Origin: Odontocerum albicorne
Taxonomy: Eukaryota; Arthropoda; Insecta; Trichoptera; Odontoceridae
Direction of reading: 5' to 3'
DNA: 64,000 nucleotides
NCBI GenBank assembly: GCA_949825065.1
Contig: OX463855.1
Location: 38,264,301-38,328,300, forward strand
A model generated the notes under the pieces. That model was not told where the DNA came from. It did no database searches and worked only from the letters and a program-made list of their open reading frames with translations. Position 1 is the stretch's first letter. Each line of letters opens with the position of its first letter. The position numbers and the translations under genes were made by a program. Shown piece by piece: positions 57,901 to 64,000 of this stretch.

Positions 57901-58475
57901 ATCAATTTACCTTGATTAATTCGAAACGCGCTACTCGAATCGCGCGTAAAACGCCTCATCTGAACAGGGTCTTACAGAACTTTAACTCGAAGCCGATCTG
58001 GACAGGTTGGAGTCTCTCAGATGTCGTCGTCTCCGGCATATTCTGGAAACCTCGAATCTATTTCCGTATAAAATTCAGGAGGTGCAATAAATGAAGCCAC
58101 AAGTTTACCGGTGGCTTCAGCTGAAATATTGAAACTAGTTCGTGACTTTTGGCTACACACATAAATAAATTATTTAAATAAAAAGTTACTGAACGACAGG
58201 CAATATTTTTTTTATTCTCAATAACAAGGGAAATTATCTGAAATACGTGTAATATAGCAAAAATCAAAAGGTAACTTTGTTTACGTTTCCAAAATTAGAA
58301 AGGATTGTATTTTATAAATAATTGCATTGTACTAATAAATACATTTAAATAGTAATAGATTAAATGGAAGAACATTTATTATTTTCAAATAAAAAAATAA
58401 ATACTCACCAAAAAATATGCTGGAGTACCAAAGTATGCAAAACGTTAGTCCTTTGACTATTTTTGGTAGCTCCAT
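42654..58475 (-). CDS. LCLAT1: Lysocardiolipin acyltransferase 1-like protein, complete 7-exon gene
   Basis: Coding exons, in order: 58475-58409, 55206-55100, 51534-51153, 49317-49121, 46222-46044, 45045-44942, 42919-42654. All six introns are GT-AG and phases agree at every junction, giving 1302 nt including TAA, or 433 aa; human LCLAT1 is about 414 aa. The family is PlsC/AGPAT: it transfers acyl groups from acyl-CoA to lysophospholipids such as lysocardiolipin, in ER or mitochondria-associated membranes. Visible features: N-terminal hydrophobic segments (about residues 9-37); catalytic HX4D in NHRTRVDW (His88, Asp93); KYVLKDEIRHIPGPG (about 172-186); FPEGTD (227-232); HPRTRGF (258-264); two C-terminal hydrophobic segments (about 363-384 and 387-404). 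NHRTR rather than NHQS favours LCLAT1 over AGPAT1/2/5. Odd: about 60 extra residues between HX4D and KYVLK, compared with the human protein. An in-frame TGA lies 21 nt upstream of the ATG, so the start is well fixed. No promoter element was recognised. Confidence 0.
43061..44528. repeat. Possible larger element around hAT copy 1
   Basis: CTTGCCAGGGATGACCCCTT on the left resembles the inverse of GGGGTCACCCCTTGCAAGGG on the right. If real, hAT copy 1 is nested in an element of about 745 bp. The repeat is short and partly self-complementary, so this is tentative. Confidence 0.
43318..44032. mobile_element. hAT element, copy 1, in LCLAT1 intron 6
   Basis: Ends CAGTGTTCCCCAACCGGTGG and inverse CAGTGTTCCCCAACC, with perfect 8-bp duplication ACCTAGAT (43310-43317, 44033-44040). 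It is 715 bp. A shorter relative is at 54400-54900. Interior contains only a degenerate transposase tail. Confidence 0.
44942..45045 (-). CDS. LCLAT1: LCLAT1 coding exon 6
   Basis: TTCTTCAG acceptor and GTAAGT donor, 104 nt. Encodes YPVSSLPEDEAALGNWLMER followed by WKSKEDQLKDFHKH, equivalent to the human RYPIDTLP..W...RW..KE segment. Confidence 0.
45370..45522. repeat. 20-bp tandem repeat, about 7 copies
   Basis: Unit GGTACAATGAACCTTACAAC, in LCLAT1 intron 5. Confidence 0.
45880..46000 (-). pseudogene. Possible LINE ORF2 terminus
   Basis: Minus strand reads RNAVEWAQYRITWRSYVEVL, similar in form to the DR..WR.LV... ending of LINE ORF2. Short, hence low confidence. Confidence 0.
46044..46222 (-). 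CDS. LCLAT1: LCLAT1 coding exon 5
   Basis: CTTAG acceptor and GTAAAA donor, 179 nt. Encodes VYRQVLHPRTRGFCHLARAM.., VYDLTVAYGGCSG.. and FPPEVHFTIKR, matching the family's HPRT-GF and D-T-AY blocks. It is clearly more GC-rich than the surrounding introns, as expected of conserved coding sequence. Confidence 0.
46340..46600 (-). repeat. SINE family A, body
   Basis: Matches 60690-60900 (GATCCGATGGCACACC, ACCAGCAAATTCAC) and 1-100. The tRNA head is not retained. Confidence 0.
46600..46930 (+). pseudogene. LINE ORF2 C-terminus
   Basis: DDHKLPKRILHGEVIDKRMV SGQRKRYKDSTRKSLTLCGV PEDWWLRIVKSGEQSII: the M.DHRLPK..LYGEL....R..GGQ..RYKD..K..L..C.I....W+ block found in insect LINEs. Downstream sequence is degenerate (possible CNR.CASR-GL-SH relic). 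Confidence 0.
47040..47100. repeat. Short tandem repeat TAATTCCTACCCATAGA
   Basis: About three copies of a 17-bp unit. Confidence 0.
47320..47545. mobile_element. MITE with long inverted repeats
   Basis: Arms of about 60 bp: GGAAATTCTAGGATGAGTCC, TGTGACA.CTCACAAATTTG, CCCCAATACAACCTTGT and inverse at 47475-47540. Family relatives at 36405-36545; the TAGGATG..CCTGTG end also resembles 49390-49430. Confidence 0.
47550..47755. repeat. Roughly 24-bp tandem repeat, about 8 copies
   Basis: Unit CAACCAGGGATTGTTTTACA plus GCTAG with length variants. It starts in the flank of the MITE end, where CCAGGGATTGTTTTACAGCT already occurs at 47299 on the other side. Confidence 0.
47880..48110 (+). pseudogene. 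LINE ORF2 fragment (family B-like)
   Basis: STLRRIKISLVKSLFSIAPH GVETWTMIM then, after a stop, TIDAFEMWRWRRNDEI: the R..L.+S...S+.LYG.ETWT and +.AFEMW.WR++ blocks. Confidence 0.
48141..48910 (+). pseudogene. LINE family A, longest copy of the C-terminal half
   Basis: YEKKDLRINVVKYKVIVIKK, WMSNERLEQVEEFCYLDRKI, then RMNAVEMRALRRINGVN, ILRWFGHMERMNEERLTIQT, GRPRKVWLDQVNDILKK, DRKVWRSIISAYTDRERA and the tail GGGCGTGATGGTATCTATGT. Order and motifs match the region after the RT palm of an RTE-like element. Numerous stops and frameshifts. Located in LCLAT1 intron 4, opposite strand. Confidence 0.
49121..49317 (-). CDS. LCLAT1: LCLAT1 coding exon 4 (FPEGTD exon)
   Basis: ATTCAG acceptor and GTGAGT donor, 197 nt. 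Encodes WVMQSNCFIYIKRCWEKDEK.. and LLIFPEGTDLTETNMRKSD.. The FPEGTD block is the glycerol-phosphate/acyl-acceptor binding motif of the family. Ends in phase 0. Confidence 0.
49390..49730. repeat. MITE with GGGATGGGG-type ends, second copy
   Basis: Inverse of 36640-36965, including AGGATGGTCCCTGTGATATT, TCATGTCTCAAAGGGAGGGG and GTATACCCCATCTCTAGCCA. Confidence 0.
49790..50125 (+). pseudogene. LINE ORF2 fragment
   Basis: Degenerate EMRMLRW..GI.RLD+LRNQQI and GRAKKNLHKKVDEDITKLER W-MKKVQ blocks (M.RW..G.TR.D+.RN..IR / GRP+..W...+..D+). LCLAT1 intron 3. Confidence 0.
50140..50445 (+). repeat. LINE family C 3' UTR, second copy
   Basis: AACGTGTTTCATTCCTGAT.. through GGAAGAGATTAGCGCCTGGC, GCAATAAAAGTG and (AAAT)n, parallel to 8870-9160. 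Confidence 0.
50460..51035. repeat. Inverted pair of Penelope-type repeats, family B
   Basis: Arms of about 170 bp (50510-50690 and 50875-51030) share ATCAAACACTGTTTATTCCA, the hammerhead-like block, TCTGTTCGAACTGGTACCGA and TCTAACGGTTGG. The plus-strand core on the right: CCC 50939-50941, CTGAAGA 50942-50948, stem GAGG/CCTT, GAAA 50964-50967, CCGG, TA, GGG 50974-50976. LCLAT1 intron 3. Confidence 0.
51153..51534 (-). CDS. LCLAT1: LCLAT1 coding exon 3 (catalytic HX4D exon)
   Basis: TTTTAG acceptor and GTAATT donor, 382 nt. Encodes LVVMNHRTRVDWNYLW with the catalytic His and Asp, then about 60 residues rich in N, G, Y, K and charged residues (with QNGGY twice), then KYVLKDEIRHIPGPG. Human LCLAT1 has only a short linker at the insert position. 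The insert is open in frame, so it is either a lineage-specific loop or contains a small unrecognised intron. Confidence 0.
51630..52660 (-). pseudogene. LINE family A, RT palm end to 3' terminus
   Basis: Minus strand from about 52645: LMY-DVDDMVV (the catalytic YxDD box), an array of that box (52430-52625), KKGLRIKVAKLKS, EEFSYLGSMFSDDRNGERIF, then degenerate sequence to the tail TGGCGTGATGGTACGTATGT near 51630. Located in LCLAT1 intron 2. Confidence 0.
52430..52625 (-). repeat. 30-bp array of the reverse-transcriptase DD box
   Basis: On minus the unit GTTGATGATATGGTAGTGTA plus AGCGGAGAAT encodes DDMVV-stop-AENV; seven copies. It sits exactly where LINE family A has YADDMVVLTKNED (compare 62135-62095). 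Confidence 0.
52970..53695. repeat. 34-bp minisatellite, about 20 copies
   Basis: Unit TATCAAGTTTACCCTCGGCT plus TACTTATAGGCTGC. Two variants alternate (TACTTATAGGCAGC and TACTAATAGGCTGC), suggesting a 68-bp higher-order unit. Source unknown. Confidence 0.
53765..53850 (-). repeat. tRNA-like SINE head, another family
   Basis: Minus strand: TCGGCCTTCAGTGGTGAAG (A-box-like) and GGGTTCGATTCCCGGTGGTG (B box and arm). No complete acceptor stem or tail, so not a tRNA gene. Confidence 0.
54110..54292 (-). mobile_element. SINE family B, full-length
   Basis: Minus strand: GACCTCCGTGGCCTGGTGGT (A box), CTTCCGATCCGGAGGTTGCG, GGGTTCGATCCCCGCTGGAA (B box), a body with AACACTTAGGGCCTATAAAA, and the tail GGTTGGAAGAGATTGCCCC.. 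to poly-A. Parallel to 61731-61924. Confidence 0.
54400..54900 (+). mobile_element. hAT element, copy 2, in LCLAT1 intron 2
   Basis: Ends CAGTGTTCTCCAACCAGTGG and inverse CAGTGTTCCCCAACC, with perfect 8-bp duplication ATCTAAGG (54392-54399, 54901-54908). 501 bp, same family as 43318-44032. It encodes KSKQRNRLDVNAALHLSETA PQPRKSN (about 54538-54620), the C-terminal RLDVE..LRLAL....PRI..L of hAT transposases. Confidence 0.
55100..55206 (-). CDS. LCLAT1: LCLAT1 coding exon 2
   Basis: TTTCAG acceptor and GTATGT donor, 107 nt. Encodes the rest of the N-terminal hydrophobic region (CPLLPLLFFSNYWFR) and the start of the cytosolic part (KIFAFWELYPT). Ends in phase 0. Confidence 0.
55259..55500 (+). 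pseudogene. LINE family A, 3' end
   Basis: GAAGGACGACCGAGATAGGT (GRPR-W region), AGTAGAAAAGTTTAGCACTC and the tail ATAATGATATGTGTTTATGT. Short 5'-truncated copy in LCLAT1 intron 1, near exon 2. Confidence 0.
55965..56220 (+). pseudogene. mariner transposase N-terminus (left arm)
   Basis: EHFRHLLLFVFNRGDKAAKA ARDICKVYGEDVMNKRTARR WFLHFKDGNFDLKDMKRSGP then FDEDRLNHIIHEDP: a clean mariner HTH domain with the paired-like RRWF..F+.G.F.L.D..RSGRP linker. Open for 85 codons, then cut at the inversion junction. Confidence 0.
56225..56590 (-). pseudogene. mariner transposase N-terminal and linker region (right arm)
   Basis: Minus strand: start region with a deletion, then NEESLQTIVELAEQMNCSHM TVYRHLKPMGK (second HTH), INVRQFLLVCSRVIELRMAT and a relic GDEKWFENG block near the first catalytic Asp. 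Frameshifted. Confidence 0.
56980..57341. repeat. 40-bp minisatellite running into an assembly gap
   Basis: Unit TCGCCATAACGGCGTGAGAT plus ATTCTCCAACGAGCATGTTG, about 9 copies before the gap. Since 40 is not a multiple of 3, successive units cycle through three frames, making long empty open frames on minus. Confidence 0.
57342..57541. other. Assembly gap, 200 N
   Basis: Exactly 200 Ns, the usual placeholder for unknown length. The repeat enters on the left and TTCTCCAA follows on the right, so the gap probably hides more of the array. Confidence 0.
57542..58090 (+). pseudogene. mariner-like transposase N-terminal region, split by a MITE
   Basis: SELIRRLTGNFDEQGSVSDL PPIGRPRSVRNEATSQRIRE SV, interrupted at 57676-57971, then SLRCRRLRHILETSNLFPYK IQ. 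This is the HTH/linker region (RL+.+F.ETGSV.D....GRPRS+R.E.....+...V.....+S+R.+...+...S+..IL...+.L+PYKIQ) found in many insect mariner-like elements. Same broad type as the C-terminal remnant at 1382-1516. Confidence 0.
57676..57971. mobile_element. Harbinger-like MITE, nearly perfect palindrome
   Basis: 296 bp with arms of about 135 bp (GATGAGGCGTTTTACGCGCG, TCTACTCGTAGCTTCGCGGT, TGTCTTCTTCCTCC and inverses). TTA on both sides (57673-57675, 57972-57974) fits the 3-bp duplication of PIF/Harbinger elements. The transposase frame continues across the site. Confidence 0.
58409..58475 (-). CDS. LCLAT1: LCLAT1 coding exon 1
   Basis: Starts at ATG 58475 and encodes MELPKIVKGLTFCILWYSS.., the first membrane segment. 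An in-frame TGA lies 21 nt upstream. It ends in phase 1 at a GTGAGT donor (58408-58403). Untranslated exons farther 5' cannot be excluded. Confidence 0.
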
Positions 58476-59540
58476 ACTTTTGCGCTTCACATGGGATCAC
58501 CGTTGATAACAAAAAATAAAATAAACAAAAAAAGAAAAACTGAAAAACAAAAAAAAAACATGAAAATCAAAATATTCGATAAAAATTGATACTCTCTGTG
58601 CTTTATATGGCACTCCGTTATATTTTAAATGAGTGTTTAAAAATTAATTATGTTTTTAATCAAATATAATCTAAAATTGAAACACTATTTCTGTGACGTT
58701 ATGGCAGAGGTTGACATGTCCGGTTTTTTTTGCCATTTTGTGTTTATTCTCCCAATTTAAAGAAAATATTTCTCAGCATGTTGTGGCAAAATTTGGTGTG
58801 TCAGTCATTATCCAAACACAAAATATATATTGTTTGGAAAAACTTAAAAAATGCTTATTTGTACTGATTTTAACAGCTTATCAAAGTTAATATTGCTTCT
58901 CCTGTAAACTAAGGTAAAACTGACGTATCAACTTCTGCCATAACGCCACAGATTTAATCCACTTGTAAATAAATATTTAAACCCAACTAGTTTCAAGTTA
59001 TACGTGACTTCTCCAGGAGTATTCCGAACTAACAGTTAGTTTGAATTGAACAATGTTTCAATTTTTTATTATATTTTAACAACAATGAATTTTCACAGTA
59101 TTAACGCTAAAATTCTACATATATTATTAGTCTAATTTATTAACATTTTTAAGAAAACTTTTAAAAAACTCGTCAATGTAACTTTTAACTGATGTTCCCC
59201 GTATTATCCTAGAAGTAAAACTGAATGTCTACCCGGAGTGCTCACCTGTCATAAAATAAAAGATAGCAACGAAACCGTACAAGATACAGTTGCGTATATG
59301 TTTCAGAATCTAAGGCTTTCGTTCTGAAGTTTTTATGGTTTCTTGCCTGCATACACAATGAAAATGGATACTAATAAGCCGCGCTTACACCAAAAACCTG
59401 ACACTGGTATGCTTTCAGCAAGTGGTACATACAATACCATTTTAGGAGGTAGTCCTTAAAGGAAGAGATGATGATGATTTGTTGATAAATAAAACTCGTT
59501 AGATCGCAATGCGGAAAGAGAGAGTGCTCTATTTTATTAG
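58476..59540. other. 5' flank of LCLAT1, no promoter recognised
   Basis: AT-rich. TATA-like strings are frequent and uninformative; I cannot choose a start site. Confidence 0.
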
Positions 59541-59925
59541 TAACGTAGGTATTTATAACATTTTAGAATGTGCGCGGGAATGCGCTCACGATATGCTTAC
59601 GTCTCGTTTCTGCGAATGCAAAAACGATTAATGTTGTATGTAGGTATCATTCAAATACGGAACTGGCGAGACAAGCGTGGTGCGTTCTCGCTCTAGTATG
59701 GAATGCGGTCCGCTCCGGGTTATGGGTTGAATGGCCGGCGTGTGAACTTTGGACTTGTTTATTTAGATTTGTCGAGGGATGCAAAGGTCGCTTCATCGGT
59801 CATTGACCGTGTGTATGGACGCCCACAGTGTTCCGAGTGTGCGACTGAGTGTGCGACGACCGCCACACCATCATGTCGTTTCCCTATCGGGGTAGGCAGA
59901 TAGGAGAGAGAGAGAGAGTGAAAGA
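59541..59925. other. GC-richer block ending in a LINE-like tail and (GA)n
   Basis: Composition differs from the surroundings. CACACCATCATGTCGTTTCC resembles the inverse of the LINE family A terminus. (GA)n at about 59912-59930. Confidence 0.
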
Positions 59926-60117
59926 GAGTGCCTAACTATTTCAATATTGTTTCAACTATTTCATTTCCCATTTGTCATTTTGTAAAATTTGGACTCCTCT
60001 GAGGCTTTTCTTTTTTTTCGTTCTTGCTGACAGTCAACCTGAGGTGGTATATGTGGGTTTACTTTTTATTTTGTTTTCTGCCATACGTTTTTGTTTTTTT
60101 ATTTATTCTTTAATCTA

Positions 60118-60540
60118 GATATGCGAGGGTGTGGGATGGAAGCCCCCCGATGCCCTTGCGGCCGGGCTCGCCCTACATTGGTGGGGTGTATCTCGGCTGG
60201 GAGAATGTTTGTGGGATGAGCCCGGACCTTTTAATGTCTTCTCTCTTGAATGTATTATATTTTTTTTTGTCATCTATTTATTTTCTGTGTTTTTTTTATC
60301 TTCTTGTTCTACGTGTTCAAGGGTGTGAGCTGAAAAACATATGGTGTCCCCGTGGCTTGGCTCGCCCTATATTGGTGGGGTGTATCTTGGCCGGGGGATG
60401 TTATTAGATGAGCCCAGACCTTTTGATAGCTTCTGTTTTTTAATGTATTCCCTTTTTAATGTGTTCTTGAAATGTGTCTAAATGTATTATGTACATACTA
60501 TGTTGCTATCAATAAACCTGTATTTATTTATTTATTATTT
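60118..60540 (+). repeat. LINE family D 3' tails, two in tandem
   Basis: GTGTGGGATGGAAGCC.., GCTCGCCCTACATTGGTGGG, GATGAGCCCGGACCTTTT at 60128-60235, and a second version at 60324-60430 that ends with ATACTATGTTGCTATCAATA, AACCTG and (TATT)n. A third copy is at 60930-61155. Confidence 0.
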
Positions 60541-60544
60541 AAAG

Positions 60545-60685
60545 ACTTTCCTATCGCGATATACATCTTTCGCCTCTTCTATAACCACACACCTTATCAT
60601 ATATCTCCTACAATTGTCTAACTTTTTACATTTCCTTCTTTCAAAATTTCATAGACTCGATCCAACCATCCTTCCTTATTCTTTC
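60545..60685 (-). pseudogene. LINE family A, 3' end
   Basis: Minus strand: GGATGGTTGGATCGAGTCTA (GWLDRVYEILKEGNVK) to CGCGATAGGAAAGTCTTT. Abuts family D on one side and SINE A on the other. Confidence 0.
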
Positions 60686-60689
60686 TCTC

Positions 60690-61265
60690 ATCGTCAAGGA
60701 TCCCATAGTCATTCCAACGTCGATTCAATTGGAAAGTGAAACTGTGCCGTGGAGTTTGTTTTTTTTTAAGTGAGTCAGTCGTTGCACACCAGCAAACTCA
60801 CCGACAAAATTGATGTACTAGATCCGATGGCACGCCAAATGAGACGATAAGAATATACTAACATACTTTTTTTTTAAAGAATAGATGTGATTGAAGTCAT
60901 ATGTGTAGCTATCCATATGTGTAGCTATCCGTTAGGGTGTGGGCTGAAAAACATCTGGTGTCCCCGTGGCTGGGTTCGCCCTATATTGGTGGGGTGTATT
61001 TTGGCCGAGGGGATGCTATTAGATGAGCCCAGACCTTTTGATAGCTTCTGTGTCTGATGTATTGTCTGCAATTTATGTGTTTTAGTAGTGTTATTAAGGT
61101 GTGATCTTGTACATACTATGTTGCTGTCAATAAACCTAATATTTATTTATTTATTTATCTATCCTTATACCCCGGAGTACTTGGCGGAAAAAATCCAGTC
61201 ATTCGAGGGGGATACCACAGCGCGAGGTTCGAACCGACGACCTTCTGCACGGAAGTACAATGCGT
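60690..61265 (-). mobile_element. SINE family A, near full-length, split by a LINE tail
   Basis: Head 61265-61190 (tRNA-like, GGTCGTCGGTTCGAACC), body 61185-61156 and 60929-60690. The interruption is the family D copy at 60930-61155. CTATCC is present on both sides and once in the uninterrupted relatives' position. Confidence 0.
60930..61155 (+). mobile_element. LINE family D 3' fragment inserted in SINE A
   Basis: AGGGTGTGGGCTGAAAAACA, GCCCTATATTGGTGGGGTGT, GATGAGCCCAGACCTTTTGA, CAATAAACC and (TATT)n. Duplicated GCTATCC/TCTATCC at the borders suggests target-primed insertion. Confidence 0.
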
Positions 61266-62145
61266 TAGCATGCAACTCAAACATGGGTATTCCTCTACCA
61301 CGTCTTCCACTCACATTCGCACTGTATACTTGTATTAATTTTTTAGTATTTCTTCATCCATCCAATTTATTCCACGTGCCCAAATCATTTCAGAGTAGTC
61401 ACCTTCATCTTGCTCAACGCCTTAAGTTCACTTTCATCCCTAATCACTTCATTCCGTATTATGTCATACATTGTCACCCCGTGTATTCTTCTAAGTGCAC
61501 GTATTTCTACAGCATTTATTGCACTATTTTCAGTGTTGTTCCACGTCCTCATTTCCCACCCTTACATTGAAACTGATATTTAAATACTGTTATGGACCAT
61601 TATCTTGATAGTTTTTGATACTGTCATATTCGAGAAAATCTGTTTTACTGTCCCATGACTTCGTTTCCTATCGTTACACGCCGTTCGATATCCCTCTTAA
61701 CTCTTCCATCGTCTGAAAAAGTGACTCTGACGACCTCCGTGGACTGCTGGTAAGACACTTGTCTGCCGATCCGGAGGTTGCGGGTTCGATCCCCGCTGGA
61801 ACCCAGATTTTTTTAAATACAATTCCAGTCTGGTTAACACTTAGGGCCTATAAAAACATCTTTCTGGTTGGTTGGAAGAGATTGCCACATGGCAATAAAC
61901 TCGCCAGGTTATTAAAAAAAAAAAATACTACGCAAATAGCATTCCTCAGCTTGCTCCAATCTTTCATTACTCACCCGAATATTACATTTACTTTTCCTTT
62001 CTCACTATTGCATCACCATGACTTTGGATTTTGCAACGTTTGTTCTCAGATCTTTCTCTTTACATCTCTCATACAATTTACTTATCAGACTAAGTGATTC
62101 ATCCTCATTCTTTGTTAACACTACCATGTCATCAGCATACAGCAA
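61265..62145 (-). pseudogene. LINE family A, includes intact YADD box
   Basis: Minus strand from 62138: HLLYADDMVVLTKNEDESLS LISKLYERCKEKDLRTNVAK SKVMVMQ stop, VSNERLEQAEECYLRS, (SINE B insertion), VTFSDDGRVKRDIERRVTIG NEVMG, then degenerate to VSGRRGRGIPM near 61270. YADD is the catalytic pair of the reverse transcriptase. Too many stops to be active. Confidence 0.
61731..61924 (+). mobile_element. SINE family B inside LINE family A
   Basis: GACCTCCGTGGACTGCTGGT, GGGTTCGATCCCCGCTGGAA, body AACACTTAGGGCCTATAAAA, tail GGTTGGAAGAGATTGCCACA.., poly-A at 61910-61924. It splits the LINE between the EECYL and FSDDGR segments, in opposite orientation. Confidence 0.
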
Positions 62146-62312
62146 GTGGTGATGATAAGAAATCGATTCATTACGTAACTGCGGGGTGCAAAAAAAATAA
62201 TTTGCTTGTGGAAGTGTATAATACGACAGACACGGCGACCTTCGTGATCAAGTTGATGAGAGGCAGCCCCGGTCGCAGCCCAGATTGGTGCGCAGAACTG
62301 GAGCTTCGTTAA

Positions 62313-62910
62313 CCTTTTCCATCCTGTGCTAAAAAAAAAAGCGCGTTTCGGTGCTGTGTATTCAATACGCATCAATACATATGTAAAAATGAGCGATTTA
62401 AAATCGGAAAAATAAGAATATTCATAGCCAATCGCTTAAACTACTTAAATTTGAAGTCAAAATTGATAATAATTGCTGAAAACATGAAAAAACCATCGGC
62501 CGACGTTCACAAAACTGGCGAAGCGACCACCTCAAACGAAAGCCCGCGAGTTACTGAAGCGAACGAAGTGAAATTCTATTTCTTACGTTCCCATATACTG
62601 AAGTACAGTGAGGGTGAGAAGTCGATAGCGTCACTTCCTCACCCATAGCGTTTTTTTTTAGAATGAATATACCTACGTCACACACTGGCACACGTTTGAT
62701 TGTATTGGAGAATTTATTCCCTATTTTCACAAAATATCTCTGATGTGGCCGATAAGTGCTAATTATTACTAACATTATTTTTTTCATTCAATGCGTAAAT
62801 GTATTACGGAGGAATACCTAAAATCTGAACCCAGTATTTATTATATTTATAGAGATTTTAAAGTTTTTGGAAGCAATGTGTACTTGTTACACATCACAGG
62901 ACAAGGAGGG
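62313..62910. mobile_element. piggyBac-type MITE
   Basis: TTAA on both sides (62309-62312, 62911-62914). Ends CCTTTTCCATCCTGTG and inverse CCCTCCTTGTCCTGTG. The start TGTGCTAAAAAAA resembles 38748-38760. A 65-codon frame inside (62451-62648) has no recognised domain. Confidence 0.
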
Positions 62911-63009
62911 TTAAAGTCGGAGTAAACGGAGTATTTAATGTTATGTTCAACAACCACGTAATTTCAACAAAAGCAAAAATGACGATACATAAAAGTGCGT
63001 TGGTGCCCA

Positions 63010-63330
63010 CCTTGATTTGTGGAAGTGATACTTAGCAGAGGGATAAGAATAAAAGTAATTCTGTGGAGATGCGTGCACTAAGAAAACTTTGTGGTGTATC
63101 AATGTTTGAAAGAAGGCGGAATGAAGACATTAGAAATGAACGTATGGATAAAATAGATATTTAAAGTTAAATTAAGAATAGAACTTTATGATAGTTTGAA
63201 CATGTGGACAGAATGAATGACAAAATAATGACTAAGCGAGTATACAAATCAGAAGTGCAAGGTGTGCGTGGAAGAGGATGACCGACGAAACGTAGCTGGA
63301 TGCAACGGACACGTCGTGATGATATGTATA
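63010..63330 (+). pseudogene. LINE family A, degenerate C-terminal fragment
   Basis: VEMRALRKLCGVSMFERRRN EDIRNERMDKI in shifted frames, GAACATGTGGACAGAATGAA (FEHVDRMN) and the GRG/RPR region near 63270. Followed directly by the 32-bp array. Confidence 0.
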
Positions 63331-63341
63331 GTATTTAAATG

Positions 63342-64000
63342 TGACCCAAAATGTAAATAACATAATACTACATGTAGACAAAATGTAAATAATATAATAC
63401 TACATGTAGACAAAATGTAATTAACATAATACTACATGTAGATAAAATGTAAATAACATAATACTACATGTAGATAAAATGTAAATAACATAATACTACA
63501 TGTAGACAAAATGAAATAACATAATACTACATGTAGACAAAATGTAAATAACATAATAATACATGTAGACAAAATGTAAATAACATAATACTACATGTAG
63601 ACAAAATGTAAATAACATAATACTACATGTAGACAAAATGATAATAATATAATACTTCGTGTAGACAAAATGTAAATAACATAATACAACATGTAGACAA
63701 AATGTAAATAATATAATACTTCAGTGGACAAAATGTAAATAACATAATACTACATGTAGACAAAATGTAAATAACATAATACTACATGTAGACAAAATGT
63801 AAATTACATAATACTACATGTAGGCAAAATGTAAATAACATAATACTAAATGTAGACAAAATGTAAATAACATAATACTACATGTAGACAAAATGTTAAT
63901 AACATAATACTACATGTAGACAAAATGTAAATAATATAATACTAAATGTAGACAAAATGTAAATAACATAATACTACATGTAGACAAAATGTAAATTACA
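63342..64000. repeat. 32-bp minisatellite, about 20 copies, continues past the window
   Basis: Unit CAAAATGTAAATAACATAAT plus ACTACATGTAGA. Two or three variant units (ACTTCGTGTAG, ACTAAATGTAG). It begins inside the LINE remnant's downstream sequence. Confidence 0.

Noticed and set aside
62451..62648. 65-aa frame MKSKLIIIAENMKKPS..
   Set aside because: Lies inside a piggyBac-type MITE, no domain, no splice or transcript evidence; I cannot support a gene.

Overview
The window is AT-rich eukaryotic DNA, almost certainly from an insect. Everything in it is either one spliced host gene or transposable-element (TE) and satellite debris. Lepidoptera (a moth or butterfly) is my best guess. The reasons are the 3' tails of the form GGAAGAGATTGCC..GGCAATAA, tRNA-headed SINEs, R1-like and RTE/Jockey-like LINE ends, several mariner lineages and piggyBac/hAT MITEs. 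That placement is inference; the window has no rRNA, mitochondrial or single-copy marker that settles it. There is no bacterial operon, CRISPR array or complete tRNA gene.

The host gene is on the minus strand (58475 to 42654). Seven coding exons joined at GT-AG sites give a complete 433-aa protein with matching phases at every junction. It has the NHRTRVDW and FPEGTD boxes of a lysocardiolipin acyltransferase 1 (LCLAT1/ALCAT1) family enzyme. Its six introns are loaded with TEs: two hAT elements with perfect 8-bp target duplications, an inverted pair of Penelope-type repeats, LINE fragments, a 30-bp and a 34-bp array.

Layout. 0-5 kb: SINE, Penelope-like repeat, a foldback DNA transposon carrying a nested piggyBac-type MITE, a 134-bp satellite. 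5-12 kb: LINE remnants and a 39-bp array. 12.9-17.7 kb: two deleted copies of one mariner, a TIR element between them, an older mariner. 18-26 kb: another mariner derivative, a 21-bp array, a 108-bp satellite with a 653-bp higher-order period. 26-34 kb: Jockey-like LINE, composite element, 34-, 33- and 24-bp arrays. 34.7-42.2 kb: hAT element with a 68-bp array, a piggyBac-type MITE inside a 65-bp array, mariner fragment, a complex foldback element. 42.6-58.5 kb: LCLAT1. 55.8-58.1 kb (first intron): a foldback mariner, a 40-bp array running into a 200-N gap, a transposase fragment split by a Harbinger-like MITE. 58.5-64 kb: nested SINE/LINE insertions, a piggyBac-type element, a 32-bp array that runs off the window end.

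The most unusual theme is that at least three, probably four, of the tandem arrays have units that can be read as pieces of TE coding or terminal sequence: the reverse-transcriptase DD box of a LINE, the 3' terminus of the same LINE family, a hAT transposase motif, and probably a mariner-like transposase segment. A second theme is hammerhead-ribozyme-like cores in two Penelope-type repeat families. Both are readings of the sequence and need computation to confirm.
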